Below, piece after piece: positions 13,127 to 26,199 of a stretch of DNA of 64,000 nt. The translations under genes were made by a program, and so were the position numbers. Every line of letters starts with the position of its first letter. The stretch's first letter is position 1. The notes under the pieces were generated by a model. It did not search any database. It saw nothing but the letters and a program-made list of their open reading frames with translations, and was not told the DNA's origin. Origin of the DNA: Ampelocalamus luodianensis (lineage: Eukaryota; Streptophyta; Magnoliopsida; Poales; Poaceae); the NCBI GenBank assembly GCA_036346255.1, contig CM070618.1:83524428-83588427 (forward strand). The letters run 5' to 3'.

Positions 13127-13730
13127 AGACCAAGATTCTTGATCAAGTTAACCTTTTCGATCAAAGTCAAAGAGAGTCTCTTTCAAAGTAGGCAACATAT
13201 CATAGGCTATCTTAATAATGGTTATGAACTTACAACTAGTATTTAAAATAAGTTAAATACCATTTACTACGGCTCCACTAGTCGACGACCAGTTAGGGCC
13301 ATGAGACAACCTGCTGTGGACATCGTTCGACCAGCTATACGGTTTTGGACAGTTCTCCAACCAGTGAACTGGTCGGGAGACATGATAGTTTCCTACGTGG
13401 CTAACAGGAAAACAGTTATTAGTGCATTTGGCAACTTCCGACAGTTGGTTAAATGATGTAGCGATTCAAGACTCTACTGAATATATGTGCTTGAAGATTA
13501 GAGACGTCTTTAACAGCATTAATTTTCACACCTTCAATAACTATAAAGGTAGTAGCCTACTTACTCTGTAATATAGCCAATTATAATCAGAATCAACATC
13601 TGTAACATCCATTGTATTTTCATACAAACACTCAGTGTTCATAGCAATACATGGTCTTCATCTTTGATAGCGTTCTCACAATTTTGCTCGTATAAATTCG
13701 ATAGGGAACCCTATGTTCTGATCATCGACA
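13127..13730 (+). repeat. 5' LTR of the Tat element
   Basis: Aligns along its length with 31398-31959, from the GATTCTT block near the start to the end at GACA. Shared internal blocks include CGACGACCAGTTAGG and GGTTTTGGACAGTTCTC. It carries about 30-40 extra bases near 13220-13255, flanked by short GTTA repeats, that the 3' LTR lacks. The terminal TG has decayed to AG. Confidence 0.88.
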
Positions 13731-13732
13731 GT

Positions 13733-13748
13733 TGGTGCTAAAAGGAGG
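13733..13748 (+). promoter_or_regulatory. Tat-type primer-binding site
   Basis: TGGTGCTAAAAGGAGG lies two bases after the LTR end. It matches the Tat/Ogre style primer site (TGGCGCTAGAAGGAGG-like) apart from a few transitions, and supports both the lineage call and the LTR boundary. Confidence 0.75.
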
Positions 13749-13800
13749 GCGTCATCAACTCGAAGATCATCATCGCTATGATGTTCTTGTGTCCTCACCA

Positions 13801-15837
13801 ATGGACGAGGAGAACTCCTTCGATCTTGTCGATTACGCCCCACCTCACGATGGAGAACTATGTCTCTGAGGAGGTATGTAAATGCGACTTCTTCGACTAG
13901 TATATTTCCAAGAAGAAACCTTCGCCACCCTCAACCCAATCCATTGGGACTGAGGCGGTGGGAACATCAATTCCACCCTCAAGCAACTCTAAGGGTGGTA
14001 ATGTTCCAAATCCCGTCTCAACTGGAGAGATAGGTCACCATGATGTCAGTACCATGTGGTTCGTGACGATCTCGATGATGAAGACTATGCTGAGGCGATG
14101 GATGAATCGTCTCCAAAGCATCTACTCCATCTACTCCGAGGTCTTGACTATTACCCCTCCTCTGGCGAAGATGGGACATTCTCACCCTCTATTTGATCCG
14201 AGTTTCGTGAATGTGCAGTTGTCAGCACCAGCGAGACCGATGAATAACGGGAAACACGTGAACAGCGTGAGACCCAGGAGCGGGCTGAATGTGTGGCGCA
14301 GGACCAACGTGACCAACTCCATGCCACCAAGCAGAAGGCCATGGAGGACGTCTGTTGCCAGTGCCATAGTAGCGCTCTAGGGACATCAATGCGACATACC
14401 ATCAATGCGAGTGGTGAACAGCGTCCACCAACCATAGCTCAAGTCGCCCCGAGGATGACGATAAGAGATTTCAATGTTGTACTGTCACCTTCACAAGCAG
14501 AAACTCCTGTCGACAGGGTATGTATAATTTCAAGTGCAATTGCCAACCACCAGACGGGAGAAAATGGTGAACATGACCTTTTAGTCATTCGCTCCCTTCC
14601 TACCGACCTGCAAGATGCTGCTGCAGTGTAGAGTCTCTCGCTATTGTTGAGGACTCAAAGCAGTTCTAGAGCAGACCAGTCTGATTCTAAATGTCGTCAT
14701 CACGGCAGTAGCTTTTGCCAATAAAACGCTCCGCCTCGGCAGAACGTGTTTGACAGATTGGGCCCAAGTGAACGCCTTAACCGTGGTCGTAGAAGACCTC
14801 ATTCTCCTAATGCTTATGATGAAGGTCATAATATACGACCACAATTGGGGCCATACACAGGGTGCAAGGCTTTCTCACCCACACTAAGAGATGTTGATTG
14901 GCCTGAAAAGTTCAAGCTATGGCATCTGGAGAGCTTCGACGGGATGCAAAATCCTTCTGGATTCCTCCAAATCTACACTACTGTTGTCCAGGCTGCGGGC
15001 GGCGACGAAAAGGTAATGGCCAACTATTTACCAACTGTACTAAAAGGATCTGCTTGAACTTGGTTATTTAACCAGCCAAAAAAAATCCATATTTAGTTGG
15101 GAAAATCTTTGCTATGCTATAATTGGCAACTTTAAAAATTGTTATACAAAACTTGAAAAAGAGGATGACATGCATTGTCTTCGACAAACTTCCGGGGAGA
15201 ATTTACGTCAGTTTATTAAAGGAACAATTAATAATTTGCCACTGCAAAGATGTGGAATTCGTGATTTGCCACTCCATGTGTGTATGACATCTGGGTCTTG
15301 GGGCCACATGTCATACACACATGAGTGGCAAATCATGAATTGCAGATGTTTGGCAGTGGCAAATGATCAGAACTCCCATTAAAAGGTTCGTGGAAGAACA
15401 AAACACTATTCCTAATATAACTGACAATTCTGTCATTCGAGCGTTCAAGCAGGCGGTGCGGTACAAAAGATTCAAGGAAGCTCTTAACACCAACTCACCA
15501 AGGACCATGCCAGAGTTGTTCGACATGGTCGATCGCTACACGGATGCCAATGAAGTGGTGAAATAGAATCATATGGTCGATAAGGGCCATACACTGCTGC
15601 AACTAGGTATGGAAGGTTCTAACGAAAAAGAGTCTAAGAAACCGACCAAACCTGACGACCACAAGGGCAAGGTGAATAAAAAGAACAATATTAGGTATGT
15701 GCCCAGGGAGGTCATTGTTATAGAGCAGCATGCAGCCTATAATAAGGGCAAGGGTCTGTGGAGAAAACTGGCTGGACGTCCAACCGACCAATCATTACCC
15801 AAGGGCTCTGGTGTGACCAGTGGAAATGGTCGCTAGT
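13801..15837 (+). pseudogene. Tat gag (degenerate, MITE-interrupted)
   Basis: An ATG at 13801 opens a short acidic reading (MDEENSFDLVDYAPP) that stops early. The recognisable capsid-like core is at 14750-15057 (LRDVDWPEKFKLWHLESFDG, then GFLQIYTTVVQAAGGDEKVM) and resumes at 15365-15566 (RFVEEQNTIPNITDNSVIRA, then TMPELFDMVDRYTDANE). The split reading frame is caused by the MITE at 15221-15377; removing it restores QFIK followed by RFVEE. Other stops and shifts remain, so no full Gag is possible. Confidence 0.8.
15221..15377. mobile_element. Mutator-type foldback MITE inside Tat gag
   Basis: A 157-bp palindromic element. The left arm has AATTTGCCACTGCAAAGATG and the right arm its near reverse complement (CAGATGTTTGGCAGTGGCAAA), with a second inverted pair around TTTGCCACTC...GAGTGGCAAA. 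It is flanked by ATTAAA at 15215-15220 and 15378-15383. It belongs to the same family as the copy at 33291-33435, which shows a clean 9-bp duplication. Confidence 0.85.
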
Positions 15838-16139
15838 GCCCACTTCACAACATGCCTGATCATGACCTACGCAACGGTCGTACGTGGCAGAAGCGCATGG
15901 ATGATTTTTACTTATGTAAAGGGTCAATGCCAACTATACCTGAAGGTGGTGTTCAAAGAAATACCAAATATGCAGATTGAGATGAACTGATGGCCTATCA
16001 AAAGCCCGACAACTATGTTAATGTCATCTTTGGAGGGTCTGCTGCCTATCCATCAAAAGACAGTTCAAATCTACATGGAGGGAGGTCAACAGTATTGGCA
16101 CCCAACTAGGGAAACCAACTTATCCGAAGTGGTCGAATG

Positions 16140-17466
16140 TCGTCCTCACCTTCAACAAAATAGATTGTCCAAAAGGTACGTCTACTTCCCGTAAACTTCC
16201 GCTGGTCGTTTATCCTATTATCAGTAATTGTAAAGTAGGAAGAGTACTAGTAGATGGGGGTAGTTCGTTAGATTTGCTTTTTATAAATGCTCTAGATGGG
16301 ATGCAAATACTTCGTTCTAAAATAAAAACCGATTACAAATCCCTTCTTTGGGATAGTACCTGGTCCATCAATAACTCCAATTGGTCAGATAGTATTACCT
16401 ATAATCTTTGGAGATTCTAATAACTTTCGAACATAATTAATTACATTCGAAGCTATAAATTTTGAGTCAGCATACAATGACATCCTTGGTAGACCTTCAC
16501 TAATAAAGTTTATGGCAGCTACTCACTACGTCTACCAGAGTATAAAAATTCCTGGTCCGGAGGGTGTTATTTCAGTGCAAGGTAACCAATTTACTGCACT
16601 TAATTATGATCAAAATTATTTAGAGGTTGTAGATCAATTACCATTAAGAGATTCTAATGATGCAAAGAGGCCGAACAAGACTGAAAAGCCTACAAAAGCA
16701 TATCAGTTGAAGGCAATTCCTCAACCAAATAAAAAAAGTGAAGGAAATCCCACTTAATCCTAACAACTAGTCCAAGATGGTTCGGATTGGGTCAGGAATG
16801 AACGAGAAATAGGAACTCGAGCTCATTATCTTCCTCCAGGCAAATGTTGATGTGTTTGCTTGGCAACAATCTGACATGCCTAGAGTCCCAAGGGAGATAA
16901 TCAGGCACATGTTAGTCATACGGCCTAACAAACGACCAGTAAAGTAGAAGCTCCAGCGATTCGCTCCTGATCGCCAAGAAGCCATTCAGCAAGAGTTGGA
17001 CAAACTGTTGCACGCTGGCGTCATTCACGAAATAGACCACCCTAATTGGCTCACGGATCCGGTCATGGTCAAGAAAGCAAATGGTAAGTGGCGTATTTGT
17101 GTTAACTTTACTAATTTGAATATTGCATGTCCTAAGGATAACTCCCCTTTACCCTGCCTCGACTAGCTGGTCGACTCAATTGTAGGGTGTGAATTGATGA
17201 GTTTTATGGATGCTTATTCAAGCTACCATCAAATCAACATGGCAAGAGAAAATGAAGAGAGGACTTCCTTCATCACCCCTTTCAGTATCTACTGCTATGT
17301 CAAGATTCCATTTGGGCTAAAAAATATTGGTACCACGTATCAGCGACTTATGCAGAAAACATTTGTCAACCAGATATGGCGTAATCTGGAAGCATATGTA
17401 GATGATCTCGTTGAAAAGAACACAAATAGCTTTGATCATCTGTCTAATTTGACAGAAACTTTTGTA
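16140..17466 (+). pseudogene. Tat protease and reverse transcriptase, N-terminal part
   Basis: The aspartic protease segment (16225-16750) has VLVDGGSSLDLLF, the Tat-style active site, followed by ILGRPSLIKFMAATHY across frames. The reverse transcriptase follows (16790-17466): LHAGVIHEIDHPNWL, VMVKKANGKWRICVNFTNLN, SFMDAYSSYHQINMA, IPFGLKNIGTTYQRLMQ and the catalytic YVDDLV near 17396. Several in-frame stops are present. The reading frame ends abruptly at the Mutator-like insertion (17478) and continues on the far side at 21905. Confidence 0.88.
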
Positions 17467-17477
17467 CATCTGAATAA

Positions 17478-20400
17478 GCAAAATTGGCTACAGAGCACTC
17501 AACTTTGTCGCCCTTTGCTGATGGACATCCAAAAAAACGTGGCTTTACCCAAACACACTTAAATTATGTGTAATTTTGTTATAGGACACCAAGGCAATTA
17601 TTATATGATTTTTGGACCAGGGGGAGAGAGAAATTTTCATAAAAGACTCTGGTGCCCTAGCTAAGACTGGTACGATCGAACCCTAAAACCTTACGTGCGT
17701 CGAGCATGAGCCCGAAGCCAAAAACCTCTCCAGTCCTTCTCTCCCAAATCTATCGCCGTCGCCCACCGCCGCCAACATTCGAAAATGCCTAGCGCATGGG
17801 ACGTTGAGGGCTAACAGAGATGAAGTCACTGGAATCGAAGGTGCGGCGCCTCAGGAGCACGGACTCCCCATCAAAGCCCATGGAGCTTTCGTGGGTCCCT
17901 GACCGGTAAGCTTCTTCCTCATGCCTCTATTTGTGCGATTTTTACTCGTTGAGTACTGGGTTGATTTGGTGTTGATGTTGTGTTGATTTGGTGTGTATAG
18001 TTCAGATCTGGGTTTTATGGTTAGATTTTGTGTGTTGTACTCTGATATTGCTGATTATGTTCCATTCTCATGTGCGTAGGATGGATGCGGGATTGGCATG
18101 CAGAGTAGCTATTCGTGTTGGTTCTTATGTTGAGTTCACTGACGACGGTAGGCAAGAGTACCATGTTAGCCATGACATTAACTAGGTTGTAGACATGGAT
18201 ACTAGTTGTTTGCTTGACAAACTGAAAGATCTTGACGATGAGGTGCAACGTGGAAGCAACTAAGCACTTACTGTCACCATTTGGAACAAAAACTGTAGTA
18301 GGTATACTGAGGTTGCTTTTGACTTAGCTTTGCTTGGTATGTTTGACATGTACTGAGACATGAGGAGGCTCCCACTGCTTGTTAGTGTATCTGGTTACAA
18401 TGCATCTAGGTAGCCAAGCACTAGCAATGTGTCTTGTGTCCAGTAGGCCACCTCTAAGCAGAAGACATTGTCATTTTCCCTTGATGCCCCAACATAAAAA
18501 ACCGCAACTTGCCATGATAAAGAGTTAGGACCTTGCAAACCTGATGCTAATGTGGACAAATGGGTGAGGATGACCAGGTATAAGAGTATGTGGGTGTGGA
18601 TGATGAGAGGCCTCAGACTCAAAGTATGTGCCAGGGTCTGATGATGATGATGAAAGTGATGATGAGTCTTCAGTTGATGATGAGGCTGGTTGTGAGTCTA
18701 ATGTGCAAGTAAATAACATAGAGAACCCTAACATAGATGTTAGAGTTACTTTTGATGATAATCAATGCTTTAAGAGGTGTATAAGGTAATATGCAGTGCT
18801 CAATGAGGCTAAAATTGCAGCTACCTACAGTGAGACATCCAAGTACTGAGCACACTACAAGGCCAAGAAGTGCAAGTGGAGAATACATGCGTCAAGACTA
18901 TAGGACAGCAGGACTCTGTTGTTACTAGGATCTTCACCAATGGGGTTGAACATAGGGAGTGTATGAGGCACCTAGTCAAAAAAATTCAGAAGAGGTTCCA
19001 TGGGGAGGTTTTCCAAAGGAATCTGTGGCCTGCTTCTAGGGCCTGCAAAAGGGCAAAATTTGATATGCACTACAAGGAGATGGAGGAGGCCTGTCCTAGA
19101 GCCATGGAGTGGATTCAGGAGAACCGGCCAAGAGCATGTTCTCTACTACAAGTAAATGTGACTATATCATAAATAACATTGCAGAGACATTCAACAGTTG
19201 GGTCAAGCATGAGAAATCACCCCCTGTTATGGAGTTAATGGATAGGATAAGGCAAATGATCATGCAGAAGATGTGCACCAAGAGAAACCTTGTTGAAAAT
19301 CTGTAGGGATTGATACTTCCCCATGTCATCAAAGACCTCAATGCAAAGAGCAGAAACCTGTCTAACAGAATATTCCATAGTCACAATTTCACAAGTGAGG
19401 TTGGTGGTACCTGTAAGGACTTGACTACTTGGAGACATACAGTTGATCAGAATGCTAAGGAATGCAGCTATAGGGAGTGGTAGCTCACTAGACTGCCCTG
19501 CATACATGTTATTTGTCTCATCTTGTTCAGGAGAAATGAAGAACTCGAGACATATGTGCATGACTACTATAGTGTGGACAAATTCAAGGCAACATATGTA
19601 GGATTGGTGCTACCAATGACAGACGAGAATCAATGGCCTAGGGTTGACTTAGGATTCAGGCCGTGGCCACCTATACTCAAGAGGGTAGTGGGAAGGCCAA
19701 GGAACAGGAGGTACAAAGGTTGTGAGGAAGGAGGTTCTGGCAAAATGACCACTAGGTGCAAGAGGTGTGGATAGTTTGAGCAAATAAGGAAGACATGCAA
19801 TGAGCCTATTCATGATCCAGATGCTCCTCCAACTGCATCCCCAAAGCCGAAGAGAAAGAGGAGCAAACAGGCCAATCAAATAGTCACCTCAACCCCTAAA
19901 AGAAAGGATCCACTCCTCTATCTGGAGTTCAACAGAAGTCCTGGTCTACTAACAAGGAGGTAAACCTTGTAAAGTTCATACTAATTGATAGATGTCTATA
20001 CTGCATTGTAACACTTAACATTTTGTTCATCAAAAGCCAGAGCAGTCTTGGAAGGCTAGGCAAGTGAAGGAGAATAAGCAAGGCATAGGAAGGCTAGGCA
20101 TGGAAAGGAGAAGAATTAAGGATTTTGTTTAGTTCATGGTTCTGGATATGTAATCCACTGAGTTCCAGTGGCTTTTGTAATCCTGAAGATGAACTAAGGC
20201 ATGTGTCATGCCATCTAGTCATTATGCAGAACCTATAATCTAGTTAGTTGAACCTGTAGTCTGGTATGGTATATGTGCAATTATGTCATGTTATGCATTC
20301 TATAATCCAGTACTTCTGGAGTTGAACCTGTAATCGTGAAGTTGAAGTAAGTTGAACCTGTAATCCTGTTTAGTTCGTAGTTCTGGACATGTAATTCTAT

Positions 20401-21893
20401 AGTTCTGGTTCCGGTATGGTATGGAATATCTCAATGTTCTGGTATGGATTAATCATGTTTAGTTCATAGTTCTGGACATGTAATTCTGTAGTTCTGGTTC
20501 TGGTATGGTATGGAATATCTCAATATTCTGGGTTGGAATAGCATATGCCAATGTTCTAGTATGATATATGTCAAAGTTTTGGTTCTAGCATTTATACACA
20601 TTTTGTTCACTACATTTATCTCAATGTCCTGGTTTTGGCATTCATACACACATCTATCTCAATGTTGCTCCTAAGAACTTAACCATAACAAGTCAACATA
20701 TTATCAACAAAATACATACTGAACTCCTGAGAACTTAACCATTTTAAGCTAACAAAATGGCAACAAAATACATATTGCCATTAACATCTACATTAGGCTA
20801 TTTTTGACATGACCATCTACATCTACATCAGCCTACTTCTTAAGAAACACTATCAGGATAGCCACAAGGAGGAAGACAATCAACCAGGCAACCATCATCA
20901 GCCTCTCACCCAAGCAACGGTTCTTGTTCACCATAGCCACATTGTCAGCCATCTCAAACCCTAGTCCCTTCATCTCACCATACATTCCATTCATGGTATT
21001 CCTCATCGCAGTCAAAACAGGAGGAATTGCAACAATGGCACCCTACATGTCGGTCATGATGTTCTTCATTTCTTCCATGGTCTTTTGGACCTCATTCACA
21101 GCTACTTCAACTCATTTAGGGTGGCTTCCATGGAGGACACCGCTGCCGACAGTCGGGTGATAGCATCATCAGGACTCACAATGTAAAAAATGGAAATATC
21201 CATTATCAACCAAACAGGCCTCGTACTTATCTTCCCACATGAAAAATTTACAATAGTTCGAGAGCTAAAAATCAACCAAGTCCAAGACCAAAAGGACATG
21301 AAAAATGAATCCATCAAATTCCAAGAAAAATCCATAACCAAATATCAACAAAGCACCAAATACTGCTCACATTTTCATTCTTGGGGCACATGAAGAAATT
21401 TTTGCCCGGATTGGACCTTATCCGGGAGGTGCACTCCACTACCAACGTCTGGCAAAGGGGACACTACACCAAGGGAGTCTACCGCTCCGTGCATGCGTGT
21501 CGATCCTCATGTGCGCTAAGGAAGACGACCCAGAGAATGAACCACCTGTCATGCCTGCTGCTAAGCAACACCCCATCGCCGCGGTGGCGGCTATGGTTTT
21601 AGAGCGAGAGTGTTATGTGTGTGTGAGAGAGAGAGAGCGAGTACAAGATCAGCACGGTCTAGTCAGGAGCAGCCTAAATGGTTTGTCTGATCCAGGTCCG
21701 ACCGAAGGGCAAAATAGACAATTTACGTGCTTTCTCTCTCCCCCTCCCCCCCGGTCCGGAAATCATATAATAGTCGCCTCAGTGTCCTATAGCAAAATTA
21801 CACATAATTTAAGTGTGTTTTGGCAAAGCCATGTTTTTTTTTATGTCTATCAGCAAAGGGCGACAAAGTTGAGGGCCCTCTAGCAAATTTTGC
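17478..21893 (+). mobile_element. Mutator-like element (MULE) with long terminal inverted repeats
   Basis: A 4416-bp insertion into the Tat reverse transcriptase. The ends are inverted repeats at least 150 bp long: GCAAAATTGGCTACAGAG at the left pairs with the complement of the right end, which reads GCAAAATTTGCTAGAGGG, and the homology continues through a shared CAACTTTGTCGCCCTTTGCTG and a CACTTAAATTATGTGTAATT block. An 11-bp direct repeat, CATCTGAATAA, flanks it at 17467-17477 and 21894-21904. The interior holds a decayed MuDR-type transposase. The insertion cuts the Tat protein between HLN and KEIKLNPEKY. Confidence 0.93.
18081..19963 (+). pseudogene. MuDR-type transposase, internally deleted
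   Basis: A probable second exon starts at 18081, after a TGTGCGTAG acceptor (ATGGATGCGGGATTGG). It has an N-terminal MuDR DNA-binding-like segment at 18730-18895 (FDDNQCFKRCI, then KAKKCKWRIHAS). It jumps directly at about 18945 to the region after the catalytic core: VEHRECMRHLVKKIQKRFHG, then NNIAETFNSWVKHEKSPPV at 19160-19225. The C-terminal SWIM-linked region DYYSVDKFKATYVG and a CKRCG...CN knuckle follow to about 19820. The middle part that normally carries the first two catalytic Asp residues is missing, and stops and frameshifts occur throughout, so this element is not autonomous. Confidence 0.85.
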
Positions 21894-21904
21894 CATCTGA
21901 ATAA

Positions 21905-23050
21905 CAAAGAAATCAAGTTAAATCCAGAAAAATATACTTTTATTATTTCTTCTGGTAAATTGCTTGGCTTTCTTGTTAATTCTAGAGGTATTGAAGTCAA
22001 TCTTGAAGAAAAAAACAATGCTATTGGATCTCTTTGGACACCTTCAACTGTGAAGGAGGTTCAAGGTTTAACTAGTCGAATGGCAACGCTCAGTCACTTT
22101 ATTTCTGAATAAGATAAGCGTGGGTTACCTTTCTTTAAGGTAATTCGAAAACATGATAAATTGCAATGGTCGAATGAGGCTAACAAAACTTTTGAGGATA
22201 TTAAGACTTACTTAGTAAGCCCATCCATGTTGGTATCACCTTATCCAAGAGAACCTTTATTGGTATATTTGGCTGCTACACCTTATGTGGTCAGCGTTGT
22301 ACTGCTCATAGAACGAGATAAGGTCCAACGACCTGTTTACTATGTAAGTGAAGTACTACACGGGCCAAAGGAGAAATACCCTAAGTCCAAAAGTTACTTA
22401 ATGCCCTATTAGTGACTTCCTGTAAGCTACGACATTACTTTCAATTGCATAAGAATACAATACCATCATCCTTTGCCTTGAAAAGTGTCTTACACAATCA
22501 AGAGTCAATTGGTCGGATTGCTAAGTGTGCAGTAGAACTTGGATCATTTGATATCCATTTTATTGTACAAACAATAATTAAGTCACAGGCTTTAGTAAAT
22601 TTTATCGCTGAATGGACTAATTCTGAACCACAAGAACAGATTAAGTCTAGCCACAACGACCACTGGTTGCTATACGTCGATGGGTCTTGAGAGCTTAAAG
22701 ACTCAGGGGCTGGAATAGTACTGGTCACAATACAGGGCGACCAGTTACAATACGTAATCCAACTCATTTTTCTGGTACAAATAATATGGTAGAGTATGAA
22801 AGTTTTCTAGTTGGGCTCCGAGCAGCCAAATCCCTCAATGTCCATCGACTTTTAGCGGTGGGTGATTCGCTATAGGTTGTAAAATAGGTTAGCAAGGAAT
22901 TTCAATGTTCCGATGAGACAATGGCTCACTACCTAGAAGAAGTGAGAAAATTGGAAAAAAAATATACTTTAGTAGTTTCGAAGTCTAATATATACTGAGA
23001 AAAGATAATACTTTAGCGGACCAGTTATCAAAACTGAGATCCTCACGAGC
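21905..23050 (+). pseudogene. Tat reverse transcriptase C-terminus and RNase H
   Basis: Resumes the Tat polyprotein after the MULE: NKEIKLNPEKYTF, EVQGLTSRMATLSHFISE, then the connection domain at 22161-22412 (DIKTYLVSPSMLVSPYPREP and PVYYVSEVLHGPKEKYPKSK). The RNase H domain begins at about 22655 with HWLLYVDGS, which runs into a stop. It breaks up through several frames and ends at DNTLADQLSKLRSSRA, where the next nested LTR begins at 23051. Confidence 0.85.
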
Positions 23051-26000
23051 TGTAATATCCCAAATTTTCAATACTATATTAAAAATAAAATTTAATTATT
23101 TTCCTAGAGTTTTTTAATTTTCTAGAATTTAAAAAAATTCCCTATTTATTTTAAATCCAAATTAAATTGATTGCAAAATTAAATACCACCTTTAAGTTAG
23201 AAATAATTTATTTAAGTCCTAAATGTCTTTTGAAATTTCTGTGAATTTTTCCATAATTTTTTTGACTTTATTTGCTATTTTCTAAAGGCTTAAGTAATTT
23301 ATTTCAATTTCTGAAATCATTAAATCAAAAGGAAATCCAAAAAAACTCCTTTGGGCTTAAAATCTCTGGCCCATTCCTATTTTTGCACACCTGGCCCACT
23401 TCTCCAGCCCATCCCGCGCCTCACTCTCTCCTCTCACTTCCATATGGGACCCGCGTGTCAGCCTCTCTCCCTTCCCTCACTTTCTCTCCTCTCTCTGCCT
23501 TGTGGCCCCGCCCTATCAGACCCTTCCCCTACCTCCCCCTATCTTCTTCCTTTTGCCAGCATACAACGCCGCCATGGCCAGAGCTTCAAGCTCCGTACGA
23601 AAACGGGTGTAACAACCTGATTTTTTCGCGCCAACACCGCCATTCTTATCCTTCTATCTCCCTGCAACCGAAACGAACCCTATCTTATATCCTAACGCCG
23701 TTGGACTCCGTTTTCGCTGTGTGGCCTAAACGGACTCCCAACAACCCTCGCCGATACGGCCACACCCCCACACTATAAAAGGGCACCTTAGGACCCCCTC
23801 TACCTCCTCATCCCATCCCCGCAAATCTCATAGCCTCCTGCCGCCTCTAGCCGTCAGATTTTGTCGTTAAAGCTCGCTGGCCGCGGAAGCTTTCACCGCT
23901 GATTGCCTCTCTGTCGATGACGCCCTTCCGCCTCTGACCACACCATCGTCATCGTCGACTTGCGTTCTACCTTGGGTGCTCCTCCACATCGTCGAAAGAT
24001 CACCGGAACCTCATCACCGACAAGACCCGAACGCCGCTGCCGCTTTCTTCCTCGCCATCGGTGACTCCCTCACGCTATCTCATCGTGAAAGTACGTGTCA
24101 GGTTCACTGCATTTCCCTCTACCTTTTGGTGTCCTCGCCGCCGGCCAAAACCTCGCCGTTCGCCGAAACTCTTGGGTTCTAAGTGCCACCGCCGTTGAGG
24201 TGACGTGGCAACCCACGTGGTAGCCACCTGGGCGCCACCCAAGCGCCATGCCACCATCTCCACCACGTCACCATCCCATGTGGTAGCCGAGCAAGAATGT
24301 GTGCAAGCCCTGTGCACTGTTCTGTAAACCAAGTTCACGGTGCACCCTTAACTTTTCGTGGGCCTGGTCTATGGACCATGGTCCCACATGTCATAGAGAT
24401 AAAGTAGATTTCCATTAGAAAAATAATTCAGCTGAAAAAGAAATCCTAATGCTGATGTCATGCTGACGTCATTAATGGATTTTCCTTTAGTAAAATAATT
24501 TGGTAATTCTAGAAAATTGAATTTAGATGATTTCTTTAGGGTTTAATTTTCCAAGGACTCGTTCTCCTTCGTATGAGCTCCGATTTCGATGATTCAAATT
24601 CCTAAATTTATCTAAAATCAAGATCTAGCTATCTATACTAAAATTATTTAATTTAGAGTTTATTTGAATTTTAGTTGAATTTATTTGTATTTGACTCGTT
24701 TTCGCGTATAGATTTCGACGACTCCGGAGAGTTTGAATCTTTTGAAGAGTTAGATCCTTAGGACTTTGAGCAAGGAAAGTTACACTCTTTTATCATATTT
24801 TATCCTATTATTTAAAATTATTTAAATTTTATTTTAAATTAATGCATGCTTATTTATATTCTAGTTATTTTAAATTCCTAATTATTCCATTTCCTTTGTA
24901 TGGCCAATGTTGACGTTAAATTATATAATTCCTTGTCACCAGGTTAAAACAAAATAAATTTGAAAACTTTATGCTTAGACCATGCTTAGACCAAAAATAT
25001 TGATTTTGGGAAATTTAGCCAAAATAACAACGTTGATTTAAAAATGACTCTATGGTATTGTTTTTACCATAGAAATTTTAGAAAATGTTTTGACATAAAA
25101 TAAATAAATAAATAAACTAGCTTAGACTTGGTCAAGTTGGACCATTGGTGGGTGTAAGTTTATGCATGGGCTTAATTCAATGAATGTTTGAGGCCTAGGG
25201 GTTGTTTTGGAGGTCGCCCTGTCATTTAAGGACTGGTCTGCGAGCTGCGGATTGTTAAGCCATAATCATACCACCACAAGTCTGGTGTGGGACATACTTG
25301 GCTCATTAAACTATACTATTTCTCTGTAATTGTGTCATTCAGAGGTGTGGGTGTCGTGAAGACTTATTTGTAATATCCACATGGCGCAAGAGGGGGTTAT
25401 CATTTGGTGCAAAGCCTACGGTAACGAAACATTAGCGAGCATAATTACATTGAAATAGTGTAGGGTAAAGGCCTCGTGATAGTTGCTTAGTCGCACGCCT
25501 ACAGAAGCGTGTCTTGACCGACATGTTAAGCAAACTGTCTCTTGTGGGTAAAGCTGTACAAACTCTACAGAGTAATAATCTATTCGAATAGTCGCGTCCA
25601 CGGTCATGGACATGCTGAGCAAAGCCTTTCATGGATTAGACTTGGTTTTGTTTTTAAAATAATTTCAAACTCAATTGTTTTGGGGTATTTTATCCAATTG
25701 GGGAATTTGGGCAGAAAGCCTGGTGTAAGGGGTTTAGTCCTTCACCATTTGTATATGGAGGTTTATCCTACACTTGAGAAATGTTGAATCAAAATAAAAG
25801 TTTGATTTTAAATAGTAATTAAAATTGCTTTGAAACTTAGTAAGTGTATTTAAACTTGAAAATGCAGCTTTATGCAGAATAGTCATATAAACGTTCATTT
25901 GACATTATCCTGCATGCATTATATATGTTATTGGGGTGTAATTTGTGGAGTACATTTTGTACTCACCCCTGCTTAATAAACTATTGTTCAAGAAAAGAAT

Positions 26001-26199
26001 TCTACCAAGATGGTGAGGACTTGGAGGACTAGGCCACGCCCCTAGACGATTGCCTGTGGCAAATCGTGTGGTCTACTCATTTATTTATGCTTTCCGCTAT
26101 ATCTTTTATTTGGCCTTATGCCCAATTGTAATAAAATCTGATTATTATTCAATAAATGCATGATATGATTTTGCTATCATTTTTGTTTGGTTGTGTACA
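23051..26199 (+). mobile_element. Gypsy solo LTR nested in the Tat pol gene
   Basis: A 3149-bp LTR starting TGTAATATCCC and ending TGTGTACA. The flanks CGAGC (23046-23050) and CTAGC (26200-26204) match at four of five bases, consistent with an aged target duplication. It contains a TATA-like CTATAAAAGGGC near 23774 and no gag or pol sequence, so it is a solo LTR left by recombination. The open frames around 23.3-23.8 kb are CT-rich LTR sequence without domains. Removing it joins Tat sequence SRA to IPG. A short unexplained filler of about 50 bp follows at 26215-26265. Confidence 0.8.

Noticed and set aside
23272..23778. A 168-codon plus-strand open frame rich in Pro, Leu and Ser
   Set aside because: It sits wholly inside the gypsy solo LTR, is CT-rich low-complexity sequence and has no domain.
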